Shown: piece by piece, positions 15,433 through 23,764 of the stretch
Layout of the letters: each line of letters opens with the position of its first letter
Numbering within the stretch: position 1 is the first letter of the stretch
Assembly: GCA_017453465.1 (NCBI GenBank)
Contig: JAFTEV010000033.1
Coordinates: 1 to 64,000 of the forward strand
Direction: 5' to 3'
From: Bacteroidaceae bacterium
GTDB lineage: Bacteria > Bacteroidota > Bacteroidia > Bacteroidales > Bacteroidaceae
DNA: 64,000 nt
Made by a program: the position numbers and the translations under genes
The notes under the pieces: model-generated
Seen by the model: only the letters and a program-made list of their open reading frames with translations
What the model was told of the DNA's origin: nothing
The model's database searches: none

Positions 15433-17139
15433 ATGAAACACCTACTAACCTGCACCCTGGCAGCACTCTCACTGACCGCTGCCGCACAGAACAACAAGAA
15501 CGAGCAAGGAGAAATCTGGCTCGACATCAACGGCGTGCGCGACCTCACAGCCGACTCCATCGACATTGCCAACCAAGCACGACCCGTGCCGGGCAGCAGT
15601 CGCAAGGGCAACAACCCCGTCCTCTTCCTCGTGGGCAACAGCACCATGCGCACTGGCACACGCGGCAACGGCGACAACGGACAATGGGGATGGGGATTCT
15701 ATGCCCATGAATACTACGACGAAGACAAGATTACCGTGGAGAACCACGCCCTCGGCGGCACCTCCCCGCGCACCTTCTACCTCGACCTCTGGGCACCCGT
15801 GGTGGCAGCCGTGCGCCCCGGCGACTATGTATTCCTGGAGTTAGGCCACAACGACAACGGTCCCATCGACTCCATCCGCGCCCGTTCCAGCTATCGCCCA
15901 GACGGCAAACTCTCCGTCACGGACGACTCCATTACTATATATAATAAGGTAAGGAAGAAGCAGGAGACCGTCTATACCTTTGGCGGATACACACGCCGCT
16001 TCATCAACGAAGTGCGCGAGCGAGGCGGTATCCCCGTACTCTTCACCCTCACGCCGCGCAACGCCTACGAAGCTGACGGCAAGACCATCCAGCGCAAACT
16101 CAACGACTTCACGCCCGCCATCTTCACCATTGGCAAGGAGATGTGCGTGCCTGTCATCGACCTGAACGACATTTCAGCCCGCAAGCTCGAACAGTACGGC
16201 CCATGGAAGACGGACTACCACTTCTACCTTGACAAGATTCACTCCTCTGCATTCGGAGCCATGATGAATGCCCGCAGTGCTGCCGAAGGCGTGGCCATGA
16301 GCACCGACCCGCAGCTCAAGCGGCTCCGCTCCTTCCTGAACGACAACGTAACGCCTCGTCGCTGCGACCAGAAACGCGAACAGGGCAAGCCCATGGTCTT
16401 CCTCTGTGGCGACTCCACAGGCAAGAACGAGGACAAGAAGCCCGACGGCATGTGGGGCTGGGGCAGTCAGGGCTACACCGTATTCGATGCCAAGAAATGC
16501 GTGTTCCAGAACCAGGCCAAGGCAGGACGCTCCACGCGCACCTACCTGGACGAAGGCCGCTGGGACGAAGTCTATAACTCACTCCAGCCCGGCGACTACG
16601 TGCTCATCCAGTTCGGCCACAACGACATCGGCGGCATAGACAAACAGAAAGAGCGCGGTGTCATCGCTTGTGCCGAAGACACCAGCCACGTCTATCACAT
16701 GGAGTCAAACGGCAAGAACAAAGTCATCTACTCCTTCGGCTGGTACATCAAGAAGATGGTGCGCGACGCACAAGAAAAAGGAGCCATCCCCATCATCCTC
16801 AGCTTCACGCCCCGCAACGAATGGCATGAAGGCAAGGGCGAAGTGCGCGGCACCTTCTACCCCGTCAACGAAAAGCAGGGCCACCAGTACATTGAGCGTC
16901 GCAACGACCGCTACATTCCCCAGTGGGACAAGCAGATTGCCGACCAGTGCGGCTGCGCCTTCGTCGATGTGCACAACATCACCGCCGATGCCCTCGACAA
17001 ACTGGGCAAAGAAAAGGCCGCAGCCTACTTCAACCACGACCACACCCACACCTCGCTCAAGGGCGCACAACTCAACGCCCAAAGCGTAGCCAAAGGTCTG
17101 CGAGCCATCAAGCACCCCGCAGCCAAGCTGCTGAAATGA
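15433..17139 (+). CDS. Tandem SGNH esterase, rhamnogalacturonan acetylesterase-like
   Basis: 568 residues from the ATG at 15433; the open frame continues upstream only through repeat DNA. Signal peptide about 1-19. Two SGNH hydrolase domains follow each other. The first has GNST (68-71) in block I, ELGHNDNG in block III and DKIHSSAFGA near the C-terminal catalytic His. The second has GDST near 326, QFGHNDIGG and DHTHTSLKGA. Enzymes of this family remove acetyl groups from pectic rhamnogalacturonan. The aspartate of block I is asparagine in the first domain, but the nucleophilic serine is kept. Probably periplasmic or secreted. Confidence 0.88.
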   Translation: MKHLLTCTLAALSLTAAAQNNKNEQGEIWLDINGVRDLTADSIDIANQARPVPGSSRKGNNPVLFLVGNSTMRTGTRGNGDNGQWGWGFYAHEYYDEDKITVENHALGGTSPRTFYLDLWAPVVAAVRPGDYVFLELGHNDNGPIDSIRARSSYRPDGKLSVTDDSITIYNKVRKKQETVYTFGGYTRRFINEVRERGGIPVLFTLTPRNAYEADGKTIQRKLNDFTPAIFTIGKEMCVPVIDLNDISARKLEQYGPWKTDYHFYLDKIHSSAFGAMMNARSAAEGVAMSTDPQLKRLRSFLNDNVTPRRCDQKREQGKPMVFLCGDSTGKNEDKKPDGMWGWGSQGYTVFDAKKCVFQNQAKAGRSTRTYLDEGRWDEVYNSLQPGDYVLIQFGHNDIGGIDKQKERGVIACAEDTSHVYHMESNGKNKVIYSFGWYIKKMVRDAQEKGAIPIILSFTPRNEWHEGKGEVRGTFYPVNEKQGHQYIERRNDRYIPQWDKQIADQCGCAFVDVHNITADALDKLGKEKAAAYFNHDHTHTSLKGAQLNAQSVAKGLRAIKHPAAKLLK

Positions 17140-17253
17140 TGACGGTTTTTGCGGTTGTGCGGTTATACGGTTATGCGGTTGGGCGGTTGTTCCACCGCAG
17201 AACCGTAAAACCGTTAAGCGAAGCGACCGCAAAACCGTACAACCGCAGAACCG
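17140..17253. repeat. Spacer hairpin of TGCGGTT / AACCGCA units
   Basis: The convergent gap is filled by tandem TTGTGCGGTTATACGGTT on the left and the complementary AACCGTACAACCGCAGAACC on the right. GCGAAGCGACCGCAAAACCG is also found, inverted, near 26195-26220. It may terminate both flanking genes. Confidence 0.8.
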
Positions 17254-17745
17254 TCAATTCATCATGTACTTTGCCCAGTCAGAGAAGGATGTCTTGACGA
17301 AGTCGAAGACATACTTGTGGTCCGTGTAGTCATACATTTCGCCACGGAACACGGAAGCAGTGAGTTCGCAGTCGTTGAAGTTGAAGTACACATCGCCCCA
17401 ACCCTCCGTCTTGTAGCTAATCCGGACATTCTCGTCCTCCAGTTTCCAGAAGAACTCGGCAAAGCCTGTCTGCTCCACCATGTGCTCATTCTTGAACTCC
17501 AGCTGATAGCCCGTACCATTCTTTGCGCCATTAGACGAAGCGACAAAACGGACCACCGCATAATTCCTTTCGTTGTTGAAGTCCCACTGCGAGTTATTCT
17601 TCTTGTAGCCCGAAACATAACCCTGCCAGTCGCCAACCAACCAGGTAGCCACATCCTGCGGCTCCTTCTTGTCGTCCTTCTTGCAACTAACGTTGAGCAA
17701 CAGGGCCGTAGCAATCACAGCCATCAACAGAAAAATCTTTTTCAT
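17254..17745 (-). CDS. Small lipoprotein of unknown function
   Basis: 163 residues from the ATG complementary to 17743-17745. The signal ends in LNVSC followed by Lys/Asp-rich residues, a lipobox. The mature part has repeated beta strands with WLVGDWQGYVSGY near the start, the pattern of the lipocalin-like DUF families common in Bacteroidales. A TACATTTGC -7 box lies 42 bp upstream. No neighbouring gene gives a clear functional hint. Confidence 0.75.
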   Translation of the reverse strand: MKKIFLLMAVIATALLLNVSCKKDDKKEPQDVATWLVGDWQGYVSGYKKNNSQWDFNNERNYAVVRFVASSNGAKNGTGYQLEFKNEHMVEQTGFAEFFWKLEDENVRISYKTEGWGDVYFNFNDCELTASVFRGEMYDYTDHKYVFDFVKTSFSDWAKYMMN

Positions 17746-17786
17746 AAACAAACATTGATTTTTAGTTATACATAAAGAAATCGGCT

Positions 17787-17795
17787 GCAAATGTA
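17787..17795 (-). promoter_or_regulatory. -7 box upstream of the small lipoprotein
   Basis: TACATTTGC on the minus strand. A TTG lies 22 nt upstream, slightly wider than usual. Confidence 0.5.
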
Positions 17796-17888
17796 CGAAA
17801 AAGTTTTTGATTATCAGCAATCATTCCGTCAAATATTCTCCGTCCGCCCATCGCCAAGGCCAGCTTTACACATTTCCACCCCCACAAC

Positions 17889-17924
17889 AAAGGGATGCGT
17901 CATTTCCTCCCGACGCATCCCTTT
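17889..17924. terminator. Hairpin terminator
   Basis: AAAGGGATGCGTC and GACGCATCCCTTT form a 13-bp stem around a 10-nt loop, 24 bp past the stop of the 61-residue gene. Confidence 0.7.
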
Positions 17925-17947
17925 CACGTTATATAGATAGATGTATG

Positions 17948-18133
17948 TTACCAGAGGTCACCGTATGTGGGTTCTTCCGGTTCGTAGTCACCACGGTCTT
18001 TGCTGAGCACGTCTTTGGTTGAACTTGCGGACGTGCCATAGACCTTTGAACCTGCGGGACTGGCATCCAGCATAAATGTGTCAAGCGCAGTTGTAAATAC
18101 TTCTGTTTTGGGTTGGATATATACCTTTTTCAT
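17948..18133 (-). CDS. Short MKKxYxxP-type protein
   Basis: 61 residues beginning MKKVYIQPKTEVF and ending in an acidic, proline- and tyrosine-containing tail (EPEEPTYGDLW). I recall many Bacteroidales proteins of this size and N-terminal pattern, all of unknown function; this is recollection, not a search. It lies 35 bp downstream of the 599-residue secreted protein in the same direction, so the two are probably co-transcribed. There is no hydrophobic signal, so it is either cytosolic or a precursor peptide handled by a dedicated system. Ser/Ala/Thr-rich middle. Confidence 0.65.
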   Translation of the reverse strand: MKKVYIQPKTEVFTTALDTFMLDASPAGSKVYGTSASSTKDVLSKDRGDYEPEEPTYGDLW

Positions 18134-18168
18134 AATATACTCTTCTGTTTTTATGTTACTGAAAAAAA

Positions 18169-19968
18169 TTACTTCACAATGAACTTCTTGCCATTCTTGA
18201 TGTAGATGCCCTTTGTTGGCTGGCTTACGCGCATACCGCTGAGGTTGTAGATGACACCGTCTTCCACATTCTGAGCATTCACGAGGTTGATGCCTGTAGC
18301 ATCGTCCGTTCCTGTGTAATCAATGCGAATCTTAGCACCTGAGCTTTGGGCTGTCAGATAAGCACGGAAAGGCTTAGCCACGATGTCACTTGAAGCCACT
18401 TTGTAGAAACCTACACCATCGTTACCATTCTGCAATACATAACTACCTGTAGGTACTTTTGTTGTTTCAAACACACCCGTCATAGCACCAGAAACATTAT
18501 TGGCATCAGCATCAATAGCAACGGAAGTACCTTCAAACGTGGCAGAACCGCTGCCATTCAGCAATACAGGAGTATTGGCAGGAATTGTAGTCTCCACAGC
18601 AGTAGCCGCAGCAGCATCACCACTTGTATAAGCCAATGTATAAGCAGTTACACCTTCTGGAATTGTAGCATCAAAAGGCAAGCAGAGTGTTCCAGCCTTT
18701 GCTGTCTCATTGATAGTCGTAGTATAAGAAGCACTTGTAGCAGTAAAGCCAGCAGGAGCCTTGAATGCATAACCGTCTGTCAACACGAGGTTAGCACAAG
18801 TTCCGTCAACGATTACGTTCTGGGCATTTGAAAGTACACCAGCATTTGCAATGAACAAAGCATTGAGGTTAGCAGGAGTAAGTTCAACATCGGTTGCGAT
18901 TATTCCTGTAGCATCATAGGAAGTTGCAGAAGCATCTGCAAGAGCATCTGCAAGAGTTGCAGAACCCGGCAATTTACCTACAAGTGAGTATTTCCCCGTT
19001 GGTTTATAAGCAACAGGAACTTCACCACGACACATATAAGCCATAGAAACTTTTGCGGCAGAAACTCCAGTATAATCATTATATGCTTTGACACCCTTCA
19101 AGTATTTATATCCGCTTACCTTCACAACATAAGTACCAACACCCGTAATTTGAGAATATTCTGTCCATGTGGCAGTTGCATATTCGGCTATTGGTTTGGA
19201 ATACAGTGTCACAACTTTCTCTTCTACATCATCCCAAATCCAAACACGCAATCCAGCTGTTTTTGATGTAGCTTCAGTTACTTCAAAACAGATATAATCA
19301 TAGCCACTGATATTAACATGAGTTGATTCCTTATCACCATTGCCATCACCAAACGCTTGGCCTTGAACTGCTAATTCTTTGGGATAACTAACCGTATTTG
19401 CCCAATTCGTATTTGTGCCTGTCAAATTTTTCAAATCAGTTGTTCCAGCAGGTGCTTCATAAATGGAATTAGCTTCAATATATACGATATCAGGACGTTC
19501 CAAATAGACCTCTTTCACTTTAAATGAAGCAGGAGTAGTACTCCACGTACCACTTTTTGAATCTTCCCAATTACTACCCGAAAGAACGATTTTCGTAACA
19601 TTATTTAAATAATCAACATTACCGCTCAATGTAAACTCATTCGTTCCGGTCTTTGTTGCTTTGAATGTATTACTATGATTGGTGTCATCCCCACTATAAA
19701 CCAAAACACGAAAAAAATCGCAGTTTGTTAATTCATCAACCACAACAACCAATTTTTCCCAATTACGTAAATCCCCTTTAGGAATACCGCATTCTGTAAG
19801 TTCTGGACTTAATTGGTTGCCATAAGTTGCAGTCCAAGAGAAAGAAACATCTGTTCCATCCCATTTTTCATTATACTTACTAAGGTCTGCAAAAACCTTT
19901 TCAGCCTGTACCCCCACACTGACCACACATAGTGCCAGTGCGAACATTAGTTTAGTAAAATTTCTCAT
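18169..19968 (-). CDS. Secreted beta-rich protein with Por-like C-terminal tail
   Basis: 599 residues, signal peptide about 1-22 (VSVGVQA). The body is rich in Ser, Thr and Asn with beta-strand patterning and looks like two or three carbohydrate-binding-like modules; no catalytic motif is visible. The last 40 residues read GVIYNLSGMRVSQP then TKGIYIKNGKKFIVK, the form of the Bacteroidales C-terminal tail related to type IX secretion sorting domains. The gene is visibly AT-richer than its neighbours. The 61-residue protein follows it. Role probably on the cell surface, substrate unknown. Confidence 0.75.
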   Translation of the reverse strand: MRNFTKLMFALALCVVSVGVQAEKVFADLSKYNEKWDGTDVSFSWTATYGNQLSPELTECGIPKGDLRNWEKLVVVVDELTNCDFFRVLVYSGDDTNHSNTFKATKTGTNEFTLSGNVDYLNNVTKIVLSGSNWEDSKSGTWSTTPASFKVKEVYLERPDIVYIEANSIYEAPAGTTDLKNLTGTNTNWANTVSYPKELAVQGQAFGDGNGDKESTHVNISGYDYICFEVTEATSKTAGLRVWIWDDVEEKVVTLYSKPIAEYATATWTEYSQITGVGTYVVKVSGYKYLKGVKAYNDYTGVSAAKVSMAYMCRGEVPVAYKPTGKYSLVGKLPGSATLADALADASATSYDATGIIATDVELTPANLNALFIANAGVLSNAQNVIVDGTCANLVLTDGYAFKAPAGFTATSASYTTTINETAKAGTLCLPFDATIPEGVTAYTLAYTSGDAAAATAVETTIPANTPVLLNGSGSATFEGTSVAIDADANNVSGAMTGVFETTKVPTGSYVLQNGNDGVGFYKVASSDIVAKPFRAYLTAQSSGAKIRIDYTGTDDATGINLVNAQNVEDGVIYNLSGMRVSQPTKGIYIKNGKKFIVK

Positions 19969-20078
19969 TTTTGAAATAAAATTAGAATTAAATGATTAAA
20001 TTGATGTTAGTTGAGTTTTTTTGCTTTGCGAATTGCGCGGCAAAGTTCGCAATTTATTGGTGTTTAAAGGTATATTAT

Positions 20079-20108
20079 ATGTATCACGCGCTTTGGCGCG
20101 TGATACAT
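20079..20108. repeat. Perfect 13-bp hairpin
   Basis: ATGTATCACGCGC, a 4-nt loop, GCGCGTGATACAT. It lies about 110 bp upstream of the 599-residue gene. No U tract follows on either strand, so it could be a regulatory structure as easily as a terminator. Confidence 0.6.
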
Positions 20109-20268
20109 CCATGGATGTCGAAACATGAAAGGGAACTTTTGTAACAGAAATTGCGTGCAAAACCAAGCTGAATGGGGTGAAAACGCGGTGAGAGTGAAGA
20201 GAATAACGGACGGCTGTGCGGAAAGAAATCGGTGTCGGTGGGAAGGGAAATCAGTCTTGTCTGCAATG

Positions 20269-20363
20269 AAAGTTGACGCAACGGCGTTGTTTTTGTAAAC
20301 AACGCCGTTGTTTCTAAAAACATCGCTCGTTGTTTTTACAAACAACGCCGTTGCGTCAACTTT
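20269..20363. repeat. 95-bp palindromic element, copy 1
   Basis: 24-bp perfect terminal arms (AAAGTTGACGCAACGGCG to the matching CGCCGTTGCGTCAACTTT) enclose 47 nt that themselves hold GTTGTTT/AAACAAC units. An inverted copy of the same length is at 35496-35590. Confidence 0.88.
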
Positions 20364-20507
20364 ATTTCGCAGTGGGTGTGGTTTTGGTGTGAAGTGAGGA
20401 GAAAAAGTGTTGGAAGTGGGGGCGGAATGGGAGTGGGGCGGGGATTTCGTCAGACAGAAATGGCACACAAATATTGATGAAAAATTCATGGGTAATTTTT
20501 CTGTAAA

Positions 20508-20538
20508 GGGAGGGAGGGTTGCAGCGGGGGGGAGGGGG
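20508..20538 (+). other. G-quadruplex-forming motif
   Basis: GGGAGGGAGGG, seven bases, then GGGGGGG-A-GGGGG: four G runs with short loops on the plus strand, directly beyond the terminator of the 991-residue gene. Confidence 0.5.
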
Positions 20539-20545
20539 TGAAGAA

Positions 20546-20586
20546 AGGAGTAACTCCGCAGTTTTGGGGACTGCGAAGTTACTCCT
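20546..20586. terminator. Terminator of the 991-residue secreted protein gene
   Basis: AGGAGTAACTCCGCAG and CTGCGAAGTTACTCCT pair with one mismatch around a 9-nt loop, 30 bp past the stop. A closely related hairpin follows the gene at 35800. Confidence 0.8.
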
Positions 20587-20615
20587 AATTATTTTCGTAT
20601 AGACAAGCTTTGCTG

Positions 20616-23591
20616 TTACTGGGCCAGATACTCGTCGATGAGGTTGGTGATGTCGTCGAGGGTAATGGTGGAGCCTTCGGTGAGGTATTCGTCGATGAGG
20701 GCTGTGATGTCGTCGAGGGTGACAACAGCCTTTGGAGCCTTCACGTCGGCACCAACGGGCACTTCGTCAGAGTCGTAGGTCAGTCGCCAGTTGTCGAGCT
20801 TGAACCAGCCAATGCCCTGGTTGCGTGCCACGCCGTCGCGGTCCACGTTGTTGGTGCGGAAGCCGATGTGGATGTCACCCTTTTCGGCAAGGCCGAAGGT
20901 GAGGCTGACGGTGTGGGAGTAGTCGCTGCGGGGTGATTCACACTCGTGGCCAGCATAGTTGATGTGTGGCACCTGAATGTCTTCCACGAGGTTGTCGATG
21001 GCGACAGCGTCTTGTGCGTCCTTTGGCAGGTTATTAGCATAGTTGCTTTCGTAAGAGTACATGGCTACGTAGTCGTTGGCGAAGATGCGCTGCGTGGTGA
21101 TGCAGTAGCCAGCCCAGTTGTACTGCACGAGCACGTCGCAGGTGAGTGTGTAGGTACCTGCTGGCATGGCGGTGAGTGTCTGGGAGAGTTCCACTTCGGG
21201 GATTACGTCGTTCCAGATACCCCAGAGGCGTTCACCGTCGGTGTACTGGTGGTCAACCCATGTGCCGTCTTCGAGTTCCAGGCCGATGTTGTCGCCGCCG
21301 TTGATGGCGCACCATCCGCTGACGCCGGCTGCCTGAATCTCAGACTTGGTGGTGCACTGTGCGCCATTGAGGTAGAGGTTCCAGCCCTTGGGTGCGTTCT
21401 CTACGCCGCCCGATGCGGGAGTGCCCTGTGCAGAGTAGTCTTCGAAGGATGGGTTCTGGATGTAGTCGGTGAGTTCCATGCCCGGCTCGATTTCGTCGCT
21501 CTGGATGCAGGCTTGCAGGGCTTCGTCGAGGCCGGCGATGATGGAGTCGATGGCTGCCTGGTCGGCTGCGGTGCCGTTCATGTAGGCTTCTTCGGCCTCC
21601 ATGATGACGTCGGAGTAGATGTCGGCACCCATCTTGGTGGAGTACTGGTCGAGGTAGCCGTAGTGCTGCTCGATGGCTTCGCCCAGCTTCTGGTATGCCT
21701 TCACGCTGGCATTGACGACGACGAGGAGTTCTTTGGCTGCAAAGATGCCGCTGACGATTTCGTCGAGGGTGTTGTCTTCGGTCATGGTGCCGAGGTTGTC
21801 AACCTGGTCGGCGAGTTGTTCGGCTATGGTTGCCGACATGGGTTCCTGTGCGGCGTTGTAGGTCTGGAGGATGTCGGCGTAGTGGTCGTAGATGGCGATG
21901 CCGTCGGCTGGGATGTAGCCGAGCTTCTGGATGCGGAAGTTGTCGGTCTTGAACCATCCGTCGCCGCCTGCGCTGTTGTTGGTGGTGCGACCTGCGGCTG
22001 CAATGTTGCCGTCGGTGCGTACACCGAAGGTGAGTGTGCCGTCATAGACGAATGCGCGCACTTCCACGGGGAACATGGTGCGGTCGGTCACTTCCTCGGC
22101 GTTGCCGGCAAAGGCATAGACTTCGGAGGGGTCGAGCTGGCTGAGGTCGTAGTCTTCCTCCATGCCGTAGTAGGTGGAGTTGAGGTTGCCGAAGATGCGC
22201 TGTGTGGTGAGGCGGCTGCCACCACCGTTGGCTCCTGCCATGAGGCCGGCTGTGACGAGGTAGGTACCGTTGTCGAGTCCGCTGATGGTCTGGCTGAGTT
22301 CGTAGGTGGGCACGGATGATGTCCAGAGGCCGAAGCCGTAGTCACCGTCCTTGGGGTCGCCGTCGCAGTCGTTGTTCACGCCGTGCCAGTTGGCGATGCC
22401 TGCGCTCTGCACTTCGGCGGCTGTGGTCACTTGCTTGCCGTTGACATAGACGTTCCAGCCGTAGGGCGGAGCGGCTACGCTGGTGGTCTGGTTGCCGTTC
22501 TGTGCGCTGAGGTCCTCGAAGGACATGTTCTTGCCGAGGCTGGTCACGTCGCCTGTGCCCATGCTGTAATCAGTTTCGGCTTGCTTCAGGGTCTCGGTGG
22601 CTGCTGCGAGGGCGGCAGCGTCGGTGGTCTTGTTGAAGATGTCGAGCGCGTTCTCGATGGCTGCGGTAAGCACGGGGTCTTCGTCTTCGTTGAGGACGAG
22701 GGCGTTTTCAATCTCGTTGTAGAGGGCTACCTTCTGGCTGAGCATCTCGTTGATGACGGCGACATCCTCCTCGTTGTATTCGGGTGAGGTGTAGAGGGCT
22801 GCGGCTGCTTCGTAGCTGAGGGCAAAGCCTTCGGCATATTCGTCGATGACGCAGTAGTTTTCCTCGAAGTCGTTGATGGCTTTCACCACCTTCATGTCTG
22901 CCATGTAGGCGGGGATGTTCTCGACGGAGACGAAGCCCCAGAGGAAGGTGGTGGAGTCGTTGGCGGCAAAGAAGAGGTCGCCTGTTGCCTCGTTGTCGGT
23001 CTCGGTGATGCCGCCGTAGCAGTCGGGGTAATAAGGGCCACCGTAGTAGGTGGCAACGAAATACTGGCTGCCGTTGTTGAGGTGCATACGCAGGTCGCTT
23101 GTGGGGGTGAAGGGTGCTTGTGCCAGTGCTGCGCTGTTGTTGCCTTCGCCGAGGATGAGGTTGCAGAAGTTGTTTTCCTTCTGGTCAACACCCCACTTGA
23201 CTTCGTCGGCAATGAAGTTGACGTTGGGTGAGCCTTCGGGGAAGCCGAGATAGAGGAGGCCTGGCACGGTCTCCATGATGGGGTTGCCTTCCTCGTCGTA
23301 CTCGCCTGTCTCCACTTCCTGTGTGGTTGGGCGTGTGAAGGACCATGTGCCGTCTGCATTCTGAAGCGCGGAGAAGGCGTGGTCGGCATACTTGGAGTCT
23401 GATTCGCCAAGGAAGTAGAGTGCGCCGTCCCAGGTGGTGCGACTCATGTACTGACTGGCTGTCTGTGCTTTGTTGACAAGCACGTACTCATGCCCGCTAA
23501 CGAGTGTTTCGGGCTTTACTTTCGGGTCAACGCCTGCCTGAGCAGCGAGCGTTGAGAGCAAAAGTGAAGAAAGTAGAATTTGTTTCTTCAT
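20616..23591 (-). CDS. Large secreted protein with two paired binding modules and dockerin-like tail
   Basis: 991 residues, signal peptide about 1-19. Two homologous modules of about 190 residues start with SFEDLSAQNGNQ (near 356) and SFEDYSAQGTPA (near 710); each has GW(N)xYxNGxQxTT, WxxxN and AGxxxG...TQRIF landmarks and looks like a galactose-binding or jelly-roll fold. Between and before them are helical FIVAR-like stretches. The C-terminus carries two copies of a TLDDIT-x-LIDEYL motif (about 957-991). No catalytic residues are recognised, so it is more likely a binding or scaffold protein than an enzyme. It lies downstream of the glycoside hydrolase cluster in the same direction. Confidence 0.8.
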   Translation of the reverse strand: MKKQILLSSLLLSTLAAQAGVDPKVKPETLVSGHEYVLVNKAQTASQYMSRTTWDGALYFLGESDSKYADHAFSALQNADGTWSFTRPTTQEVETGEYDEEGNPIMETVPGLLYLGFPEGSPNVNFIADEVKWGVDQKENNFCNLILGEGNNSAALAQAPFTPTSDLRMHLNNGSQYFVATYYGGPYYPDCYGGITETDNEATGDLFFAANDSTTFLWGFVSVENIPAYMADMKVVKAINDFEENYCVIDEYAEGFALSYEAAAALYTSPEYNEEDVAVINEMLSQKVALYNEIENALVLNEDEDPVLTAAIENALDIFNKTTDAAALAAATETLKQAETDYSMGTGDVTSLGKNMSFEDLSAQNGNQTTSVAAPPYGWNVYVNGKQVTTAAEVQSAGIANWHGVNNDCDGDPKDGDYGFGLWTSSVPTYELSQTISGLDNGTYLVTAGLMAGANGGGSRLTTQRIFGNLNSTYYGMEEDYDLSQLDPSEVYAFAGNAEEVTDRTMFPVEVRAFVYDGTLTFGVRTDGNIAAAGRTTNNSAGGDGWFKTDNFRIQKLGYIPADGIAIYDHYADILQTYNAAQEPMSATIAEQLADQVDNLGTMTEDNTLDEIVSGIFAAKELLVVVNASVKAYQKLGEAIEQHYGYLDQYSTKMGADIYSDVIMEAEEAYMNGTAADQAAIDSIIAGLDEALQACIQSDEIEPGMELTDYIQNPSFEDYSAQGTPASGGVENAPKGWNLYLNGAQCTTKSEIQAAGVSGWCAINGGDNIGLELEDGTWVDHQYTDGERLWGIWNDVIPEVELSQTLTAMPAGTYTLTCDVLVQYNWAGYCITTQRIFANDYVAMYSYESNYANNLPKDAQDAVAIDNLVEDIQVPHINYAGHECESPRSDYSHTVSLTFGLAEKGDIHIGFRTNNVDRDGVARNQGIGWFKLDNWRLTYDSDEVPVGADVKAPKAVVTLDDITALIDEYLTEGSTITLDDITNLIDEYLAQ

Positions 23592-23649
23592 AAGTTAGTA
23601 AAAGGATTAAATGATGAATAGGTTTGAATTGTAAGGGGTTATTTGGCTA

Positions 23650-23657
23650 CAAATGTA
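23650..23657 (-). promoter_or_regulatory. -7 box for the 991-residue protein gene
   Basis: TACATTTG on the minus strand, 58 nt before the start. No convincing -33 box. Confidence 0.4.
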
Positions 23658-23699
23658 CACATTCGGAGCGAGTAATGAATAAAGAAGCATAAAAAAAAC

Positions 23700-23744
23700 G
23701 AAAGATTTTTAGATATTTTATGAAAGAACATCTAAAAACCTTTC
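23700..23744. terminator. Hairpin terminator of the GH31 gene
   Basis: GAAAGATTTTTAGAT and ATCTAAAAACCTTTC form a 15-bp stem with one mismatch, 20 bp beyond the GH31 stop. Confidence 0.6.
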
Positions 23745-23764
23745 ATTTTGAGCGTGTTTTGCTG

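Larger units (their letters stand above)
19969..20615. other. 647-bp non-coding region with hairpins and repeats
   Basis: No credible gene. From left to right it holds the leader of the 599-residue gene, a 13-bp hairpin (20079-20108), about 160 bp without visible structure, the 95-bp palindromic element (20269-20363), a G-rich stretch, a G-quadruplex motif (20508-20538) and a terminator (20546-20586). The only open frames come from translating the palindrome. Confidence 0.7.

Noticed and set aside
20064..20489. 141-codon minus-strand frame over the 95-bp palindrome
   Set aside because: The part shared with 35487-35708 is only the palindrome translated; outside it the two frames have nothing in common.
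20946..22319. 457-codon plus-strand frame inside the 991-residue gene
   Set aside because: Val/Gly/Glu-rich antisense reading of a repetitive secreted protein, with no recognisable features.
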